Source of the DNA: JAYQKL01 sp965243245
Lineage (GTDB): Bacteria > Pseudomonadota > Alphaproteobacteria > RS24
Assembly (NCBI GenBank): GCA_965243245.1
Contig: OZ251536.1
Span: forward strand, 1,674,001-1,738,000
DNA: 64,000 nucleotides
Direction of reading: 5' to 3'
The position numbers were made by a program, and so were the translations under genes. The first letter of the stretch is position 1, and every line of letters starts with the position of its first letter. Under the pieces are notes generated by a model. That model searched no databases, was not told the origin of the DNA, and saw nothing but the letters and a program-made list of their open reading frames with translations. Positions 36,373 through 45,490 of this stretch are shown here, piece by piece.

Positions 36373-38073
36373 TTATAGCCCCCCCAACATGTCGTCAGGC
36401 TTATTGGTAATGGGGTTTATGAGAGGTGGTAACTTTGGATAGCGACCAGAAAAATAATCTTCCACAGAAAAAATCTGCATTTTTGGGTATTTTGCACCTA
36501 AAATTTCTATAGTTTCTTGTGCTGCAGCACTGCGCATGGACTTGGTGATAACACTGTTATCCATGACTACAAAAACACCAAGAGCCGCCCCTTCATTTGT
36601 CATTGTGCCTACGAAATCGCGTATATCTGCTGGTTTAAGGTTTTTACCGCCTTTGACCTGCGCCAGAACCCTCTCTGGCTCATCAGATTGCCCTGAGATA
36701 ACATAACCGCGCCCATCTACGCCTCGGTCGCCAGTTTGTTTCTGATTAGGGGTGAGCCTTGCAACTTTTGCCACTGCCCAAGCCTCAAATTGAAAAGGGT
36801 CGCGGTTAAACAAATTACGCGCCGATGCCATATCTTCAGGCGCACCTCGTACCCGAAGCTGGTCGCCGAATTTTGTTTTATAGTCATTTTCAACAATGGC
36901 GATGGATATGTGGGTAATATCAATCCCAACAAATTGTCGCCTATCATCACTGCCGTTTCTCTTGCCTTCAACATCACGGCAGACGCGAACGGTTGTGCCA
37001 CACCCGCAATAGGGATCAAGTACCACATCGTTAGGGTTAGAACTGGCTTTGATAAATTGTCGAATCAGGGCTTCTGGTTTTTGCGTATCATATCCAAGAT
37101 ATTCGCCGCTGCTGCTGTAATTGGTAAAACCAGTGGGTGATAAAATGAGATTTTGGGGAGCGTTGTTCGTATCTGCATCGGCATAACGTTTTAACCCTGG
37201 CCATTTACCATCTTTTGGGTGATGTATAAGTCCTGCTCCATCCAGTGCCTCAAGACGGTCGTGAATACCATCAATATCATCATAACTGGGAATGAAATTT
37301 TCCTTAATATAATCAGCATATTTTCCTCTGCCAACTTTCGGTACAGACCAGCAACGCCCCATGGCGAATACATCATAATTGCGCCATGGTTTGCTACTTG
37401 GCGTATCTTTAGACTGGCCATGTAAAGGACCTGTTAAATTTTCCGCTCGATATCGCCCTTGTTCATCCTTAGATGGATAGCTTTCTTTCAGTTTTGCCGA
37501 CGTTTTTTTAATCGCAATGTCTTCACCATTCCATGTATAAGTGTCACTTTTTGTATAGAATAAAACATAGTCGGTGATGCGCCCAAAACGTCTTGCGTCA
37601 TTGTGAGCCGTCGCGCGTCGCCAGATAATTGTGTTTTTATAATTTTGTGGTTGAAATACGGCATCCAATAAAATTTTGATATAATGCCCCGATGTATCGT
37701 CACAATGTAAATAAAGTGAGCCCGTTTCTTTGAGCAGTCGGCGCATGTGGTGTAGACGTGGGGCGAGGTGGCATAAATAAGCCAGCATTGGGGTTTCAGG
37801 GAGCATACGACAAAAACTGTCTATCGTGGGGGCGAGTGTACCCCCAAGGCTACGAGCATTATCTCTGTCTTGCACGGCAGTTTCACCCCAAAACCATGTA
37901 TCATCATAAGCTTTAACTTGAGCCCCTGTGCCGAAAATCATATTGTAATCAGCGTTGGAATTGAAAGGGGGGTCAAGATAAATGAGATCAACGCTTTCAT
38001 CCGACCATTTTTCCATCCAGCCAAGATTATCGCCAAAATAAAGCGTGTTGGTTTTGAAAGATGCTGTCGTCAT
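36373..38073 (-). CDS. DNA methyltransferase fused to an Mrr-like restriction endonuclease domain
   Basis: 566 residues. The N-terminal part is a beta-class DNA methyltransferase: DPPF at 34-37, then a target-recognition stretch, then the SAM site LDPYCGCGTT around 350-359. The C-terminal 130 residues resemble an Mrr_cat/PD-(D/E)XK nuclease: FEAWAVAKVARLTPNQ, GDRGVDGRGY and VLAQVKGGKN, i.e. D about 450 and QxK about 470. Both domains look intact. The gene lies 23 nt after carA and 5 nt before carB, apparently expressed with them. A single-protein restriction-modification enzyme (type IIG-like) or a methylation-dependent nuclease is possible; the recognition sequence is unknown. Confidence 0.85.
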   Translation of the reverse strand: MTTASFKTNTLYFGDNLGWMEKWSDESVDLIYLDPPFNSNADYNMIFGTGAQVKAYDDTWFWGETAVQDRDNARSLGGTLAPTIDSFCRMLPETPMLAYLCHLAPRLHHMRRLLKETGSLYLHCDDTSGHYIKILLDAVFQPQNYKNTIIWRRATAHNDARRFGRITDYVLFYTKSDTYTWNGEDIAIKKTSAKLKESYPSKDEQGRYRAENLTGPLHGQSKDTPSSKPWRNYDVFAMGRCWSVPKVGRGKYADYIKENFIPSYDDIDGIHDRLEALDGAGLIHHPKDGKWPGLKRYADADTNNAPQNLILSPTGFTNYSSSGEYLGYDTQKPEALIRQFIKASSNPNDVVLDPYCGCGTTVRVCRDVEGKRNGSDDRRQFVGIDITHISIAIVENDYKTKFGDQLRVRGAPEDMASARNLFNRDPFQFEAWAVAKVARLTPNQKQTGDRGVDGRGYVISGQSDEPERVLAQVKGGKNLKPADIRDFVGTMTNEGAALGVFVVMDNSVITKSMRSAAAQETIEILGAKYPKMQIFSVEDYFSGRYPKLPPLINPITNKPDDMLGGL

Positions 38074-38096
38074 GATAATTCTCTTTTTATATGTTG

Positions 38097-39287
38097 CTAA
38101 CGAGTGGTACTATGGTTTTCCATCATATCCACAAAAGCATCAAACAAATAGTGGCTGTCTTGGGGGCCGGGGGACGCTTCGGGGTGATATTGTACCGAAA
38201 ACACCGGACGGTTCTTTAGCTTAAGACCGCAATTGCTTCCATCAAATAGGCTGATATGGGTTTCTTCGACCTCTGGCGGAAAACTGTCACGGTTCACTGT
38301 GAAGCCGTGATTCATGGATGTAATTTCGACTTTACCCGTGGCGAGGTCTTTAACGGGGTGATTGGCGCCGTGGTGTCCTTGTTGCATTTTTTCAGTTTTA
38401 GCCCCTAAAGCCAGTGCCAGCATTTGATGACCAAGGCAGATGCCAAAGACAGGCTTGCCGCTATCTATCAGTTTAGAAATTTCAGGCATGGCATATGCGC
38501 CCGTTGCTGCCGGGTCGCCGGGGCCATTGGATAAAAAAACGCCGTCCGGGTTAAGAGCTAACACTTCTTGTGCCAAAGTGTTGCCCGGAACAGTAATGAC
38601 CTCGCATCCTGCCGTTGCAAGACAGCGCAGAATATTATGTTTAATGCCAAAATCAAGCGCGACAACTTTTTTACTCAGCAAAGGCGAGGTATCAAATTCT
38701 GTTTTCCACGCCCAGCACCCTTGCGTCCAATTATATGCTTTGGCGGTGGTCACGCGCGCGGCTAAATCCAATCCCTCTAAACCGGGGAAATCGCACGCTT
38801 TTTGTTTCAGCCCAGCATAGTCGAAATGCCCCTCAGGGTCATGCGCGATGGCGGCGTTAAACATACCGTTTTCACGAATGTGAATGGTCAGCGCACGGGT
38901 GTCAATATTTGCCAAACCAATGAGATCGCGTTGTTTCAGCCATTGGTCAAGATGCTCAAAGGCACGGTAATTGGCAGGGTTTGTGATGTCTTCTTTGATG
39001 ATAATACCTTGAGCGGTGCCGCCTTGGGTTTTAAGATTAGCGGCGTTTGATGTTTCGCTGTCACTCTGGTTGGTGCCAACATTACCGATATGAGGAAAGG
39101 TGAAGGTAATAATTTGCCCCGCATAAGAAGGGTCGGTGATAATTTCTTGATAGCCTGTCATTGCCGTATTGAAGCAGACTTCACCCACGCCATGACCTGT
39201 TGCGCCAATGCCTGTGCCTTTTATGACGGTTCCATCTTTGAGCATGAGGAGGCCTGTCGCTTTATTTTTAGTCCACCCGGTTTTCAT
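38097..39287 (-). CDS. carA: Carbamoyl-phosphate synthase small subunit
   Basis: 396 residues. An N-terminal CPSase small-chain domain (LMLKDGTVIKGTGIGATG, VGEVCFNTAMTGYQE) and a C-terminal class I glutamine amidotransferase with the nucleophile cysteine in GICLGHQMLALALG and the His/Glu pair in QYHPEASPGP. It hydrolyses glutamine and passes ammonia to CarB. The upstream 400 bp carry direct repeats (39330-39350) that may hold its control region. Position next to the YqeY-like and dnaG genes, divergent, is typical for alphaproteobacteria. Confidence 0.98.
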   Translation of the reverse strand: MKTGWTKNKATGLLMLKDGTVIKGTGIGATGHGVGEVCFNTAMTGYQEIITDPSYAGQIITFTFPHIGNVGTNQSDSETSNAANLKTQGGTAQGIIIKEDITNPANYRAFEHLDQWLKQRDLIGLANIDTRALTIHIRENGMFNAAIAHDPEGHFDYAGLKQKACDFPGLEGLDLAARVTTAKAYNWTQGCWAWKTEFDTSPLLSKKVVALDFGIKHNILRCLATAGCEVITVPGNTLAQEVLALNPDGVFLSNGPGDPAATGAYAMPEISKLIDSGKPVFGICLGHQMLALALGAKTEKMQQGHHGANHPVKDLATGKVEITSMNHGFTVNRDSFPPEVEETHISLFDGSNCGLKLKNRPVFSVQYHPEASPGPQDSHYLFDAFVDMMENHSTTR

Positions 39288-39329
39288 CTAAGCTCTTTCA
39301 TTTAAATTTTTGCCTCACTCGCAAAATTA

Positions 39330-39350
39330 TGGCGCAAAATTGGCGCAAAA
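39330..39350. repeat. Direct repeat upstream of carA
   Basis: TGGCGCAAAA occurs twice with 11-bp spacing, about one helical turn, 43-63 bp upstream of the carA start codon; a further GTTGCGC follows. Either a slippage duplication or paired operator half-sites for car control. Confidence 0.45.
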
Positions 39351-39498
39351 CTGTTGCGCTTATACACATGTGTAAAGGTGCCAAATTGACGGGAAATTAT
39401 ATAAAAGTAACACTTTGGTCAAGGCTGGTTTTATGATTTTCAAAAATTAAAAGAATCATAATTAAATCAGTATCTTGTGATGTTATTTTTCATTTTAT

Positions 39499-39675
39499 TT
39501 GCCGTTTATTTTACCTCTAGGGTCAGCTTATCTGATTCTTGTTTTTGATTCTGAGAAGAAAGCCCGCATTCAAGAAAAACTGGATTGGCTACTTATTTCA
39601 TTTGCAACCTTTTGCAGTTTGGCGTATTTTTCTGCGTCCATGTTGATTATGGTCTGCCGCTGGTATATTTTCTGA
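39499..39675 (+). other. Possible small membrane-protein ORF in the carA/yqeY intergenic region
   Basis: 58 codons from TTG, hydrophobic at both ends (ILPLGSAYLILVF and LLISFATFCSLAYFSASML) with a charged middle DSEKKARIQEKLD. This would be a two-helix hairpin protein. There is no ribosome site before the TTG and no ATG near the start, so it is doubtful. The remainder of the 410-bp gap 39288-39698 is AT-rich with nothing else recognised beyond the direct repeat near carA. Confidence 0.2.
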
Positions 39676-39698
39676 TAACAAATTAGGGATTGACTTTC

Positions 39699-40151
39699 AT
39701 GCGTGACAGAATCGATCAAGCTTTGAAAGAAGCTATTAAATCTCAAGACAAGCGGCGTCTGTCAACGTTGCGGCTCATGAATGCGGCGATTAAAGACCGC
39801 GACATTGCCGCGCGTGGGGCAGATAAGGTGGAGGGGGTCTCGGATGATGAGATTCTTGAAATTTTAGCCAAAATGGTCAAGCAGCGGATTGATGCGGCGC
39901 AGACCTATAAGGATGCCGCACGCGCCGATCTCGAAGCACAGGAGCTTGAAGAGATTAAAATCATTCAAGAGTTTCTGCCTCGTCAATTAAGCGAAGAAGA
40001 AGCCCGTGAGGTGACGGCGACCATTATCGCCGAAATTAAGGCATCGGGCCTTAAAGATATGGGCAAAGTCATGGGTGAATTAAAATCTCGTTACACGGGG
40101 CAAATGGATTTTGGCAAGGCGAGTGGATGGGTTAAGCAGTTTTTGGGTTAA
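39699..40151 (+). CDS. GatB/YqeY-domain protein
   Basis: 150 residues, the standard size of YqeY-like proteins. MRDRIDQALKEAIKSQDKRR at the start, LRLMNAAIKDRDIAARG, IIQEFLPRQLSEEE and DMGKVMGELKSRYTGQMDFGKAS are typical. The fold is the same as the tRNA-binding tail of GatB; the cellular role is unclear. I use ATG 39699 behind AGGGA, rather than TTG 39690. It sits upstream of dnaG and rpoD, the usual order in alphaproteobacteria. Confidence 0.92.
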   Translation: MRDRIDQALKEAIKSQDKRRLSTLRLMNAAIKDRDIAARGADKVEGVSDDEILEILAKMVKQRIDAAQTYKDAARADLEAQELEEIKIIQEFLPRQLSEEEAREVTATIIAEIKASGLKDMGKVMGELKSRYTGQMDFGKASGWVKQFLG

Positions 40152-40254
40152 TTGTCCACAAATTTTCCACAAATTTTCGATAAGTGTTTTTATTTTTTTA
40201 CTTTTGGCTTACCTTTGAGCTGACGATAGGCTCATTGATGTGTAAGTTAAACAT

Positions 40255-42132
40255 ATGTCATTGTCGCGCAGTTTTCTTGAAGAGATTAAAAACCGAATTC
40301 CGGTTTCGGATATTGTCGGGCGTAAAGTTAAGCTTACGCGGCGTGGACGCGAGTTTGTCGGTCTAAGCCCGTTCAAAAACGAGCGGACGCCTTCTTTTAC
40401 GGTGAATGATGAAAAGCAATTTTATCATTGCTTTGCCACGAGTAAGCATGGCTCTGTGTTTGATTTTCTCATGGAAACAGAAGGGCTGTCCTTCATTGAG
40501 GCGGTTGAGCGTCTTGCGTCTGAGGCTCATTTGTCAATGCCGGCGCGCGATCCGCAAATGGCTGAAAAGGAAAAGAAAAAATTAGCACTAGGCGATGTAA
40601 CACAAGCGGCGGCGATATGGTTTTGCGCCCAGCTCAAGGGCGCAAGCGGGCGCGAGGCGTTAGCTTATCTTGAAAAGCGCGGGCTTTCTTATGAGTTAAT
40701 TAAATCATTTGGGATTGGTTATGCGCCGGGGCAAAAAAATGCGCTGAATCGTTTTTTGCGCGAAAAGGGATTTTCTCAAGAGCAGATTATTGAAAGCGGC
40801 ATGGCACTTACCCTTGAGCATGATGATGCAAACAGGCGCGATGTCATTGACCGTTTCCGCGACCGCGTTATGTTTCCTATTGCCGATATAAGGGGCAGAA
40901 TTATCGCCTTTGGCGGGCGGGCATTAAGCGCTAACGCCAAAGCCAAATATCTTAATTCCCCCGAAACGCCTTTATTTCATAAAGGGCATATATTATTCAA
41001 TTTTGATAAAGCGCGTCAATTCGCCTATGAAGAAAAGGCGGTTCTTGTCTGCGAAGGCTATATGGATGTTATAGGGCTGGCGCGTGGGGGGTTTCATCAT
41101 GCGGTGGCACCTTTGGGAACGGCCGTCACGGAACAACAAATTGACTTATTATGGCGTTTGGCACCCGAACCTATCATGTGCCTTGATGGAGATGAGGCGG
41201 GCTTGCGGGCAGCTTATCGTGTCATAGACCGCGTGCTGCCTATGTTAAAGCCGGGGTTTTCTCTCAGATTTGTCGTTCTGCCATCTGGCAAGGACCCGGA
41301 TGACATTGTTCATGAGGGCGGGCGTGGCATGATGGCAGACTTACTTGGTAAAGCTGCACCTCTTGTTGATATGCTTTGGGAGAGAGAACTTTCTTTTGCG
41401 CCTCATGATACGCCAGAGCGGCGTGCCGCTTTGACTCAAAGATTGCGCACAACCGTGCGCCAGATTCAAAATTCTGATGTGCGTAAATTCTATGATGAAG
41501 ATATTAAACAGCGGATTAATGCTCTTTTTGCGCCTCACAAACAATTTCAATTGGGCAAAACGCAACGCGGTAATGCGGGGTTTTTCAAAGATAAGCAGCG
41601 CAGGTATAGCACCAGTCAACATGCGAGTATCGAGGCGCGCCGTTCAGCCTTGGCACGCGGCACAGATAGGTTGGCGCCCCGAGAAGCAATGCTGGTTTTA
41701 ACCGTTTTGCGCCATCCCAAAGCCCTTCTAAAAGAACTCGACAGGTTTGAAAGTATTAAATTTGTGACAAGCTCTCTTGATAAGCTCCGTTTTGCTCTTA
41801 GCGATGCGATAAATAATCAAAATTTGCTTGACACAGAGGCTTTGAAGACCCATCTACATAGTGTTGGACATAGCGATCTCATCACGCGGCTGGAGAAATT
41901 ACCCGATGCGCGTCTGCTGGGCTTTGTTCGAGAAGATAGTAATCCTGACGATGTTCGTCGTGGCTGGCTTGATGTTCTTGAACTTCAGCATAAGCTTACG
42001 GTTCTTGCTGCCGAGAGGCGGGAGATCGAAAGAGATTTAGGCACGCAAACAACTCAGGAAAATTTTGAACGCTTAACAGCAATTAAAAGAGAATTGGCTG
42101 AACTTGAGAATTATCAAATCCAAGACGCCTAA
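40255..42132 (+). CDS. dnaG: DNA primase
   Basis: 625-residue primase that makes RNA primers for replication with DnaB. The catalytic Toprim core shows VLVCEGYMDVIGLA and CLDGDEAGLRAAYR. The N-terminal zinc-ribbon region is aligned (GLSPFKNERTPSFTVNDEKQ then FYHCFATSKHG), but three of the four usual ligands are replaced: S38, K41 and T62; only C59 remains. Degenerate versions are, as I recall, found in other alphaproteobacteria. The C-terminal helicase-binding part is present. It is followed 36 nt later by rpoD, as in the classic macromolecular synthesis operon (without rpsU). Confidence 0.96.
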   Translation: MSLSRSFLEEIKNRIPVSDIVGRKVKLTRRGREFVGLSPFKNERTPSFTVNDEKQFYHCFATSKHGSVFDFLMETEGLSFIEAVERLASEAHLSMPARDPQMAEKEKKKLALGDVTQAAAIWFCAQLKGASGREALAYLEKRGLSYELIKSFGIGYAPGQKNALNRFLREKGFSQEQIIESGMALTLEHDDANRRDVIDRFRDRVMFPIADIRGRIIAFGGRALSANAKAKYLNSPETPLFHKGHILFNFDKARQFAYEEKAVLVCEGYMDVIGLARGGFHHAVAPLGTAVTEQQIDLLWRLAPEPIMCLDGDEAGLRAAYRVIDRVLPMLKPGFSLRFVVLPSGKDPDDIVHEGGRGMMADLLGKAAPLVDMLWERELSFAPHDTPERRAALTQRLRTTVRQIQNSDVRKFYDEDIKQRINALFAPHKQFQLGKTQRGNAGFFKDKQRRYSTSQHASIEARRSALARGTDRLAPREAMLVLTVLRHPKALLKELDRFESIKFVTSSLDKLRFALSDAINNQNLLDTEALKTHLHSVGHSDLITRLEKLPDARLLGFVREDSNPDDVRRGWLDVLELQHKLTVLAAERREIERDLGTQTTQENFERLTAIKRELAELENYQIQDA

Positions 42133-42168
42133 TTGTCGTTTTATAGCCGTTTTATAAAGGATAGTGGA

Positions 42169-44136
42169 ATGGTGAAAAATAAAACAATAGTCAAAAAAAG
42201 TAAAGAATCTGAAGCTGAAAGTAATAATGAAGCCGAAGCACCCTTAATCGATAATGAGGCTGTGCTTAAAGCGATGATAAAAAAAGCCACAAAACAGGGC
42301 TATATTACGCATCAACAGCGCGATGCTGTTTTGAACTCAGATAATTACACAACCGAGCAGATTGAGGACATCATGTCGCAACTTTCTGAGATGGGTATTA
42401 ATGTCATTGAGCATGATGAAGATGCTGATGAGGAGGTTCATGAGGGTGAAAGCGAGGCGCTGACGGTTAGCTCTTCGACGGCGGTTGCCAAAGCAGCAAA
42501 GATCACCAGTAGCGGTGACAGAACGGATGACCCTGTGCGTATGTATTTGCGTGAAATGGGGTCGGTTGAATTGCTTTCTCGTGATGGTGAGATTGCAATT
42601 GCCAAGCGTATTGAGGCCGGGCGTGAGAGGGTGATTGCGGGACTTTGTGAAAATCCGTTGACAGTTCAGGCCATTATCATCTGGCATGGTGAGCTTAATG
42701 AGAGCAAGGTTTTGTTACGCGATATTATTGATCTGGATGCAACTTTTGCCGGGCCCGATGCCAAGAAAATTGACCGCAGTGCCGAAGGCGCCGCGCCGCC
42801 GCCCTCGGGTGCGCCAACCGGTGAGGCCGAAGGTGAGCCATCAGAAGATGAAGCTGATGATGAAAGCAATATGTCATTGTCAGCAATGGAAAGCGAGCTT
42901 AAGCCTAAAGTTCTTGGGACATTTGAGGCTATTACCAAAACCTATCAAAAGCTTCGTTTGGTGCAAGAGCAAAGCGTTGAATTGCAGGCTAAGGGCAAAG
43001 AGCTTTCCACGGCCAAGAAAAACCGCCGAAAAAAGCTGAGCGGCGAAATTATTGAATATGTCAAAAGCCTATCGCTCAATAATGCGCGGATTGAAGCCTT
43101 GGTTAAGCAGCTTTATATGATTAATAAGGATTTGATTCTTCTTGAGAACCAGATTTGGCGTATGGCGGATAAATCTAATGTGGCGCGTGAAGAGTTTATT
43201 AAACATTATCAAGCTAACGAATATGAAACCAACTGGCTTCGGCGGGTTTCGCGTTTAAGTGGCAAGGGCTGGAAAGAATTTGTCGGCGACCACCGCGATA
43301 CGATTAGCGATTTACGAGATCAAATTCAAACGATTGCGGGTAAAACGGGTCTTGATGTGTTGGACTTTCGCAATATTGTCCGCATGGTCCAAAAGGGCGA
43401 ACGTGAAGCACAAATCGCTAAAAAAGAAATGGTGGAAGCCAATTTACGATTGGTCATTTCTATTGCCAAAAAATATACCAATCGCGGTTTGCAGTTCCTT
43501 GATTTGATTCAAGAAGGTAATATTGGGCTGATGAAGGCAGTTGATAAATTTGAATATCGGCGCGGGTATAAGTTTTCAACCTATGCGACATGGTGGATAA
43601 GGCAAGCTATTACCCGCTCTATTGCCGACCAAGCGCGCACCATCCGTATTCCGGTGCATATGATTGAAACCATCAACAAGCTCGTGCGCACATCGCGCCA
43701 GATGCTACATGAGATCGGACGTGAGCCAACCCCAGAAGAATTGTCTGAAAAGCTTTCAATGCCTCTGGAAAAGGTACGCAAAGTGCTGAAAATTGCCAAA
43801 GAGCCGATTAGTCTTGAAACGCCGATTGGCGATGAAGAGGATAGTCATTTGGGTGACTTTATTGAAGATAAAAATGCGATTTTGCCAGTCGATTCAGCTA
43901 TTCAGTCTAATTTGCGCGAAACGACAACACGGGTGCTGGCGAGCCTGACGCCGCGTGAGGAGCGGGTTTTACGGATGCGGTTTGGGATTGGGATGAATAG
44001 GGACCATACTCTGGAAGAGGTAGGGCAACAGTTTTCTGTAACGCGTGAGCGGATACGCCAGATCGAAGCAAAAGCATTGCGTAAACTGAAACATCCGTCA
44101 CGTTCGCGTAAATTACGGAGTTTTCTTGACAATTAA
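42169..44136 (+). CDS. rpoD: RNA polymerase primary sigma factor (sigma-70)
   Basis: 655 residues. Region 1.1 (KAMIKKATKQGYITHQQRD), region 1.2 (DPVRMYLREMGSVELLSRDGE), an acidic non-conserved insert around 220-245, region 2 (LRLVISIAKKYTNRG and YATWWIRQAITRSIADQ), region 3 and region 4.2 (VTRERIRQIEAKALRKL) are all visible. It directs housekeeping transcription. I start at ATG 42169 behind AAAGGATAGTGGA; the open frame reaches 42133 without a better site. It follows dnaG closely and is probably co-transcribed. Confidence 0.97.
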   Translation: MVKNKTIVKKSKESEAESNNEAEAPLIDNEAVLKAMIKKATKQGYITHQQRDAVLNSDNYTTEQIEDIMSQLSEMGINVIEHDEDADEEVHEGESEALTVSSSTAVAKAAKITSSGDRTDDPVRMYLREMGSVELLSRDGEIAIAKRIEAGRERVIAGLCENPLTVQAIIIWHGELNESKVLLRDIIDLDATFAGPDAKKIDRSAEGAAPPPSGAPTGEAEGEPSEDEADDESNMSLSAMESELKPKVLGTFEAITKTYQKLRLVQEQSVELQAKGKELSTAKKNRRKKLSGEIIEYVKSLSLNNARIEALVKQLYMINKDLILLENQIWRMADKSNVAREEFIKHYQANEYETNWLRRVSRLSGKGWKEFVGDHRDTISDLRDQIQTIAGKTGLDVLDFRNIVRMVQKGEREAQIAKKEMVEANLRLVISIAKKYTNRGLQFLDLIQEGNIGLMKAVDKFEYRRGYKFSTYATWWIRQAITRSIADQARTIRIPVHMIETINKLVRTSRQMLHEIGREPTPEELSEKLSMPLEKVRKVLKIAKEPISLETPIGDEEDSHLGDFIEDKNAILPVDSAIQSNLRETTTRVLASLTPREERVLRMRFGIGMNRDHTLEEVGQQFSVTRERIRQIEAKALRKLKHPSRSRKLRSFLDN

Positions 44137-44184
44137 GCTAGAAAATAGCAATAAGCGCATAAGAGTAGGTTCATGGGGACAATC

Positions 44185-44523
44185 ATGCAATTAACGATGA
44201 TGAAAGCAAAAATACACCGCGCTAAAGTCACGCAATGTGATATGCACTATGAAGGGTCCATATCGATCGACCGTGACTGGCTGGACGAGGTTGGTATCTT
44301 GGCGCATGAACAAGTTGATGTGCTGAACATTAATACGGGTGCGCGTTTTACGACATATGCTATCGAAGCGCCGCGTGCCTCGCAGATAATAGGTATTAAT
44401 GGTGCCGCCGCCCGTCTGGCTCAAACTGGCGATTTGGTGATTATTGTGGCTTATGCCTTTATGGATGAGGCGCAGGCGAAAGATTACCAACCCCGTATCC
44501 TTAAACTGACGCCGTATGCTTGA
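44185..44523 (+). CDS. panD: Aspartate 1-decarboxylase proenzyme
   Basis: 112 residues. Pyruvoyl-dependent enzyme converting aspartate to beta-alanine for pantothenate and CoA. Self-cleavage occurs between G24 and S25 in YEGSIS; with ATG 44185 the numbering fits the family exactly, so this start is preferred to 44173. The N-terminus QLTMMKAKIHRAKVTQCDMH and the later RASQIIGINGAAARLAQTGD are diagnostic. It lies between rpoD and the CAT tRNA. The tail is slightly shorter than E. coli PanD. Confidence 0.95.
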   Translation: MQLTMMKAKIHRAKVTQCDMHYEGSISIDRDWLDEVGILAHEQVDVLNINTGARFTTYAIEAPRASQIIGINGAAARLAQTGDLVIIVAYAFMDEAQAKDYQPRILKLTPYA

Positions 44524-44553
44524 TTTTTCTAAGGAGTCTATCGTAAATTTGGA

Positions 44554-44630
44554 GGGCCTGTAGCTCAGTTGGTTAGAGCGAACCGCTCATAACGGTTTGG
44601 TCACAGGTTCGAGTCCTGTCGGGCCCACCA
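44554..44630 (+). tRNA. tRNA with anticodon CAT, probably tRNA-Ile2
   Basis: Acceptor GGGCCTG pairs with CGGGCCC (one G-T pair), the D-arm is GCTC/GAGC, the anticodon stem AACCG/CGGTT encloses CTCATAA, the T-loop is GTTCGAGTC, and CCA is encoded. The loop and body resemble tRNA-Ile2 (C34 modified to lysidine to read ATA) more than elongator or initiator tRNA-Met; automatic tools may label it Met. Confidence 0.9.
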
Positions 44631-44662
44631 CTTTCCTTCATTGGCGATTAAATGAGAGATAA

Positions 44663-45430
44663 ATGTCTGTTTTTTTTGAAAAATCAGAAAACAAATTTAT
44701 AGGCACAGCTGATGCCCGAAGTCCGTGGGATGAAAATGCTCTTAATGGCGTTCTTATTGCGGGCTTGTTTGGATATTTGTTTGAACAGCAGGTTGACTTT
44801 AATATTATGAATCCCGGGCGGGTGACGATTGATATTTTGCGCCCTGTGCCACGCGAGGTCGAAACCGATGTGCGGGTCGTGCGCGGCGGCAAAAAGGTTC
44901 AGATGTTAGAGGCCAGTTTGCATCAGCAGGGCGAGGTTTATGCGCGGGCTTTTTTTACTTGTATTCGAAAAGCTAAGATGCCTGTCTTTACATCGCCGGG
45001 GCAACAGCCATTTAATTTTCCTCTGCCTTCTGATGATAGGTTAAAGCTAACAACACTCAATTTTATCATCGCCCCATCAGTCTATGTCAAACCTGTCATC
45101 AACGCGTTTGAAATTCCGGGGCATGGTGTGATCTGGCTAAATTTTCATTATGATTTGTTTGAAGGGGCGCCGCTTACACCATTTGTTCGCGCTTGCATGT
45201 TGTCTGATATGGGACACGGAACAGCAAGGGCACTGGATGCGCGCAAATGGCTGTATGTCAATGTTGACATTAATATTATTTTTACCCGTATGCCAGAAAC
45301 CAAATGGCTGTTGGTGGATGCGCGGATGGAAAGTGAAGGCAAAGGCAGTGCGCTGGCGTATAGTCAATTTGCCGATGAAAAAGGCTTTTATGCTATGGGA
45401 ACGCAAACCTTATTTATTGATAAACGCTAG
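44663..45430 (+). CDS. Acyl-CoA thioesterase-like hotdog protein
   Basis: 255 residues with the tandem hotdog layout of TesB/thioesterase-like (4HBT_3) proteins. DENALNGVLIAGLFGYLFEQ then RVTIDILRPVPREVETDVRV in the first half, and a second hotdog around TPFVRACMLSDMGHGTARAL and YVNVDINIIFTRMPETKW, ending with MGTQTLFIDKR. The usual catalytic Asp of TesB lies in the second half (likely D in LSDMGHG). It would hydrolyse acyl-CoA; chain length is unknown. It stands alone after the tRNA gene. Confidence 0.8.
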   Translation: MSVFFEKSENKFIGTADARSPWDENALNGVLIAGLFGYLFEQQVDFNIMNPGRVTIDILRPVPREVETDVRVVRGGKKVQMLEASLHQQGEVYARAFFTCIRKAKMPVFTSPGQQPFNFPLPSDDRLKLTTLNFIIAPSVYVKPVINAFEIPGHGVIWLNFHYDLFEGAPLTPFVRACMLSDMGHGTARALDARKWLYVNVDINIIFTRMPETKWLLVDARMESEGKGSALAYSQFADEKGFYAMGTQTLFIDKR

Positions 45431-45490
45431 ACCTATTGCGTGTGATGCTTTTTTTGCCTAATCTGCCTCAAGAACTTTAAAGGAGCGAGT

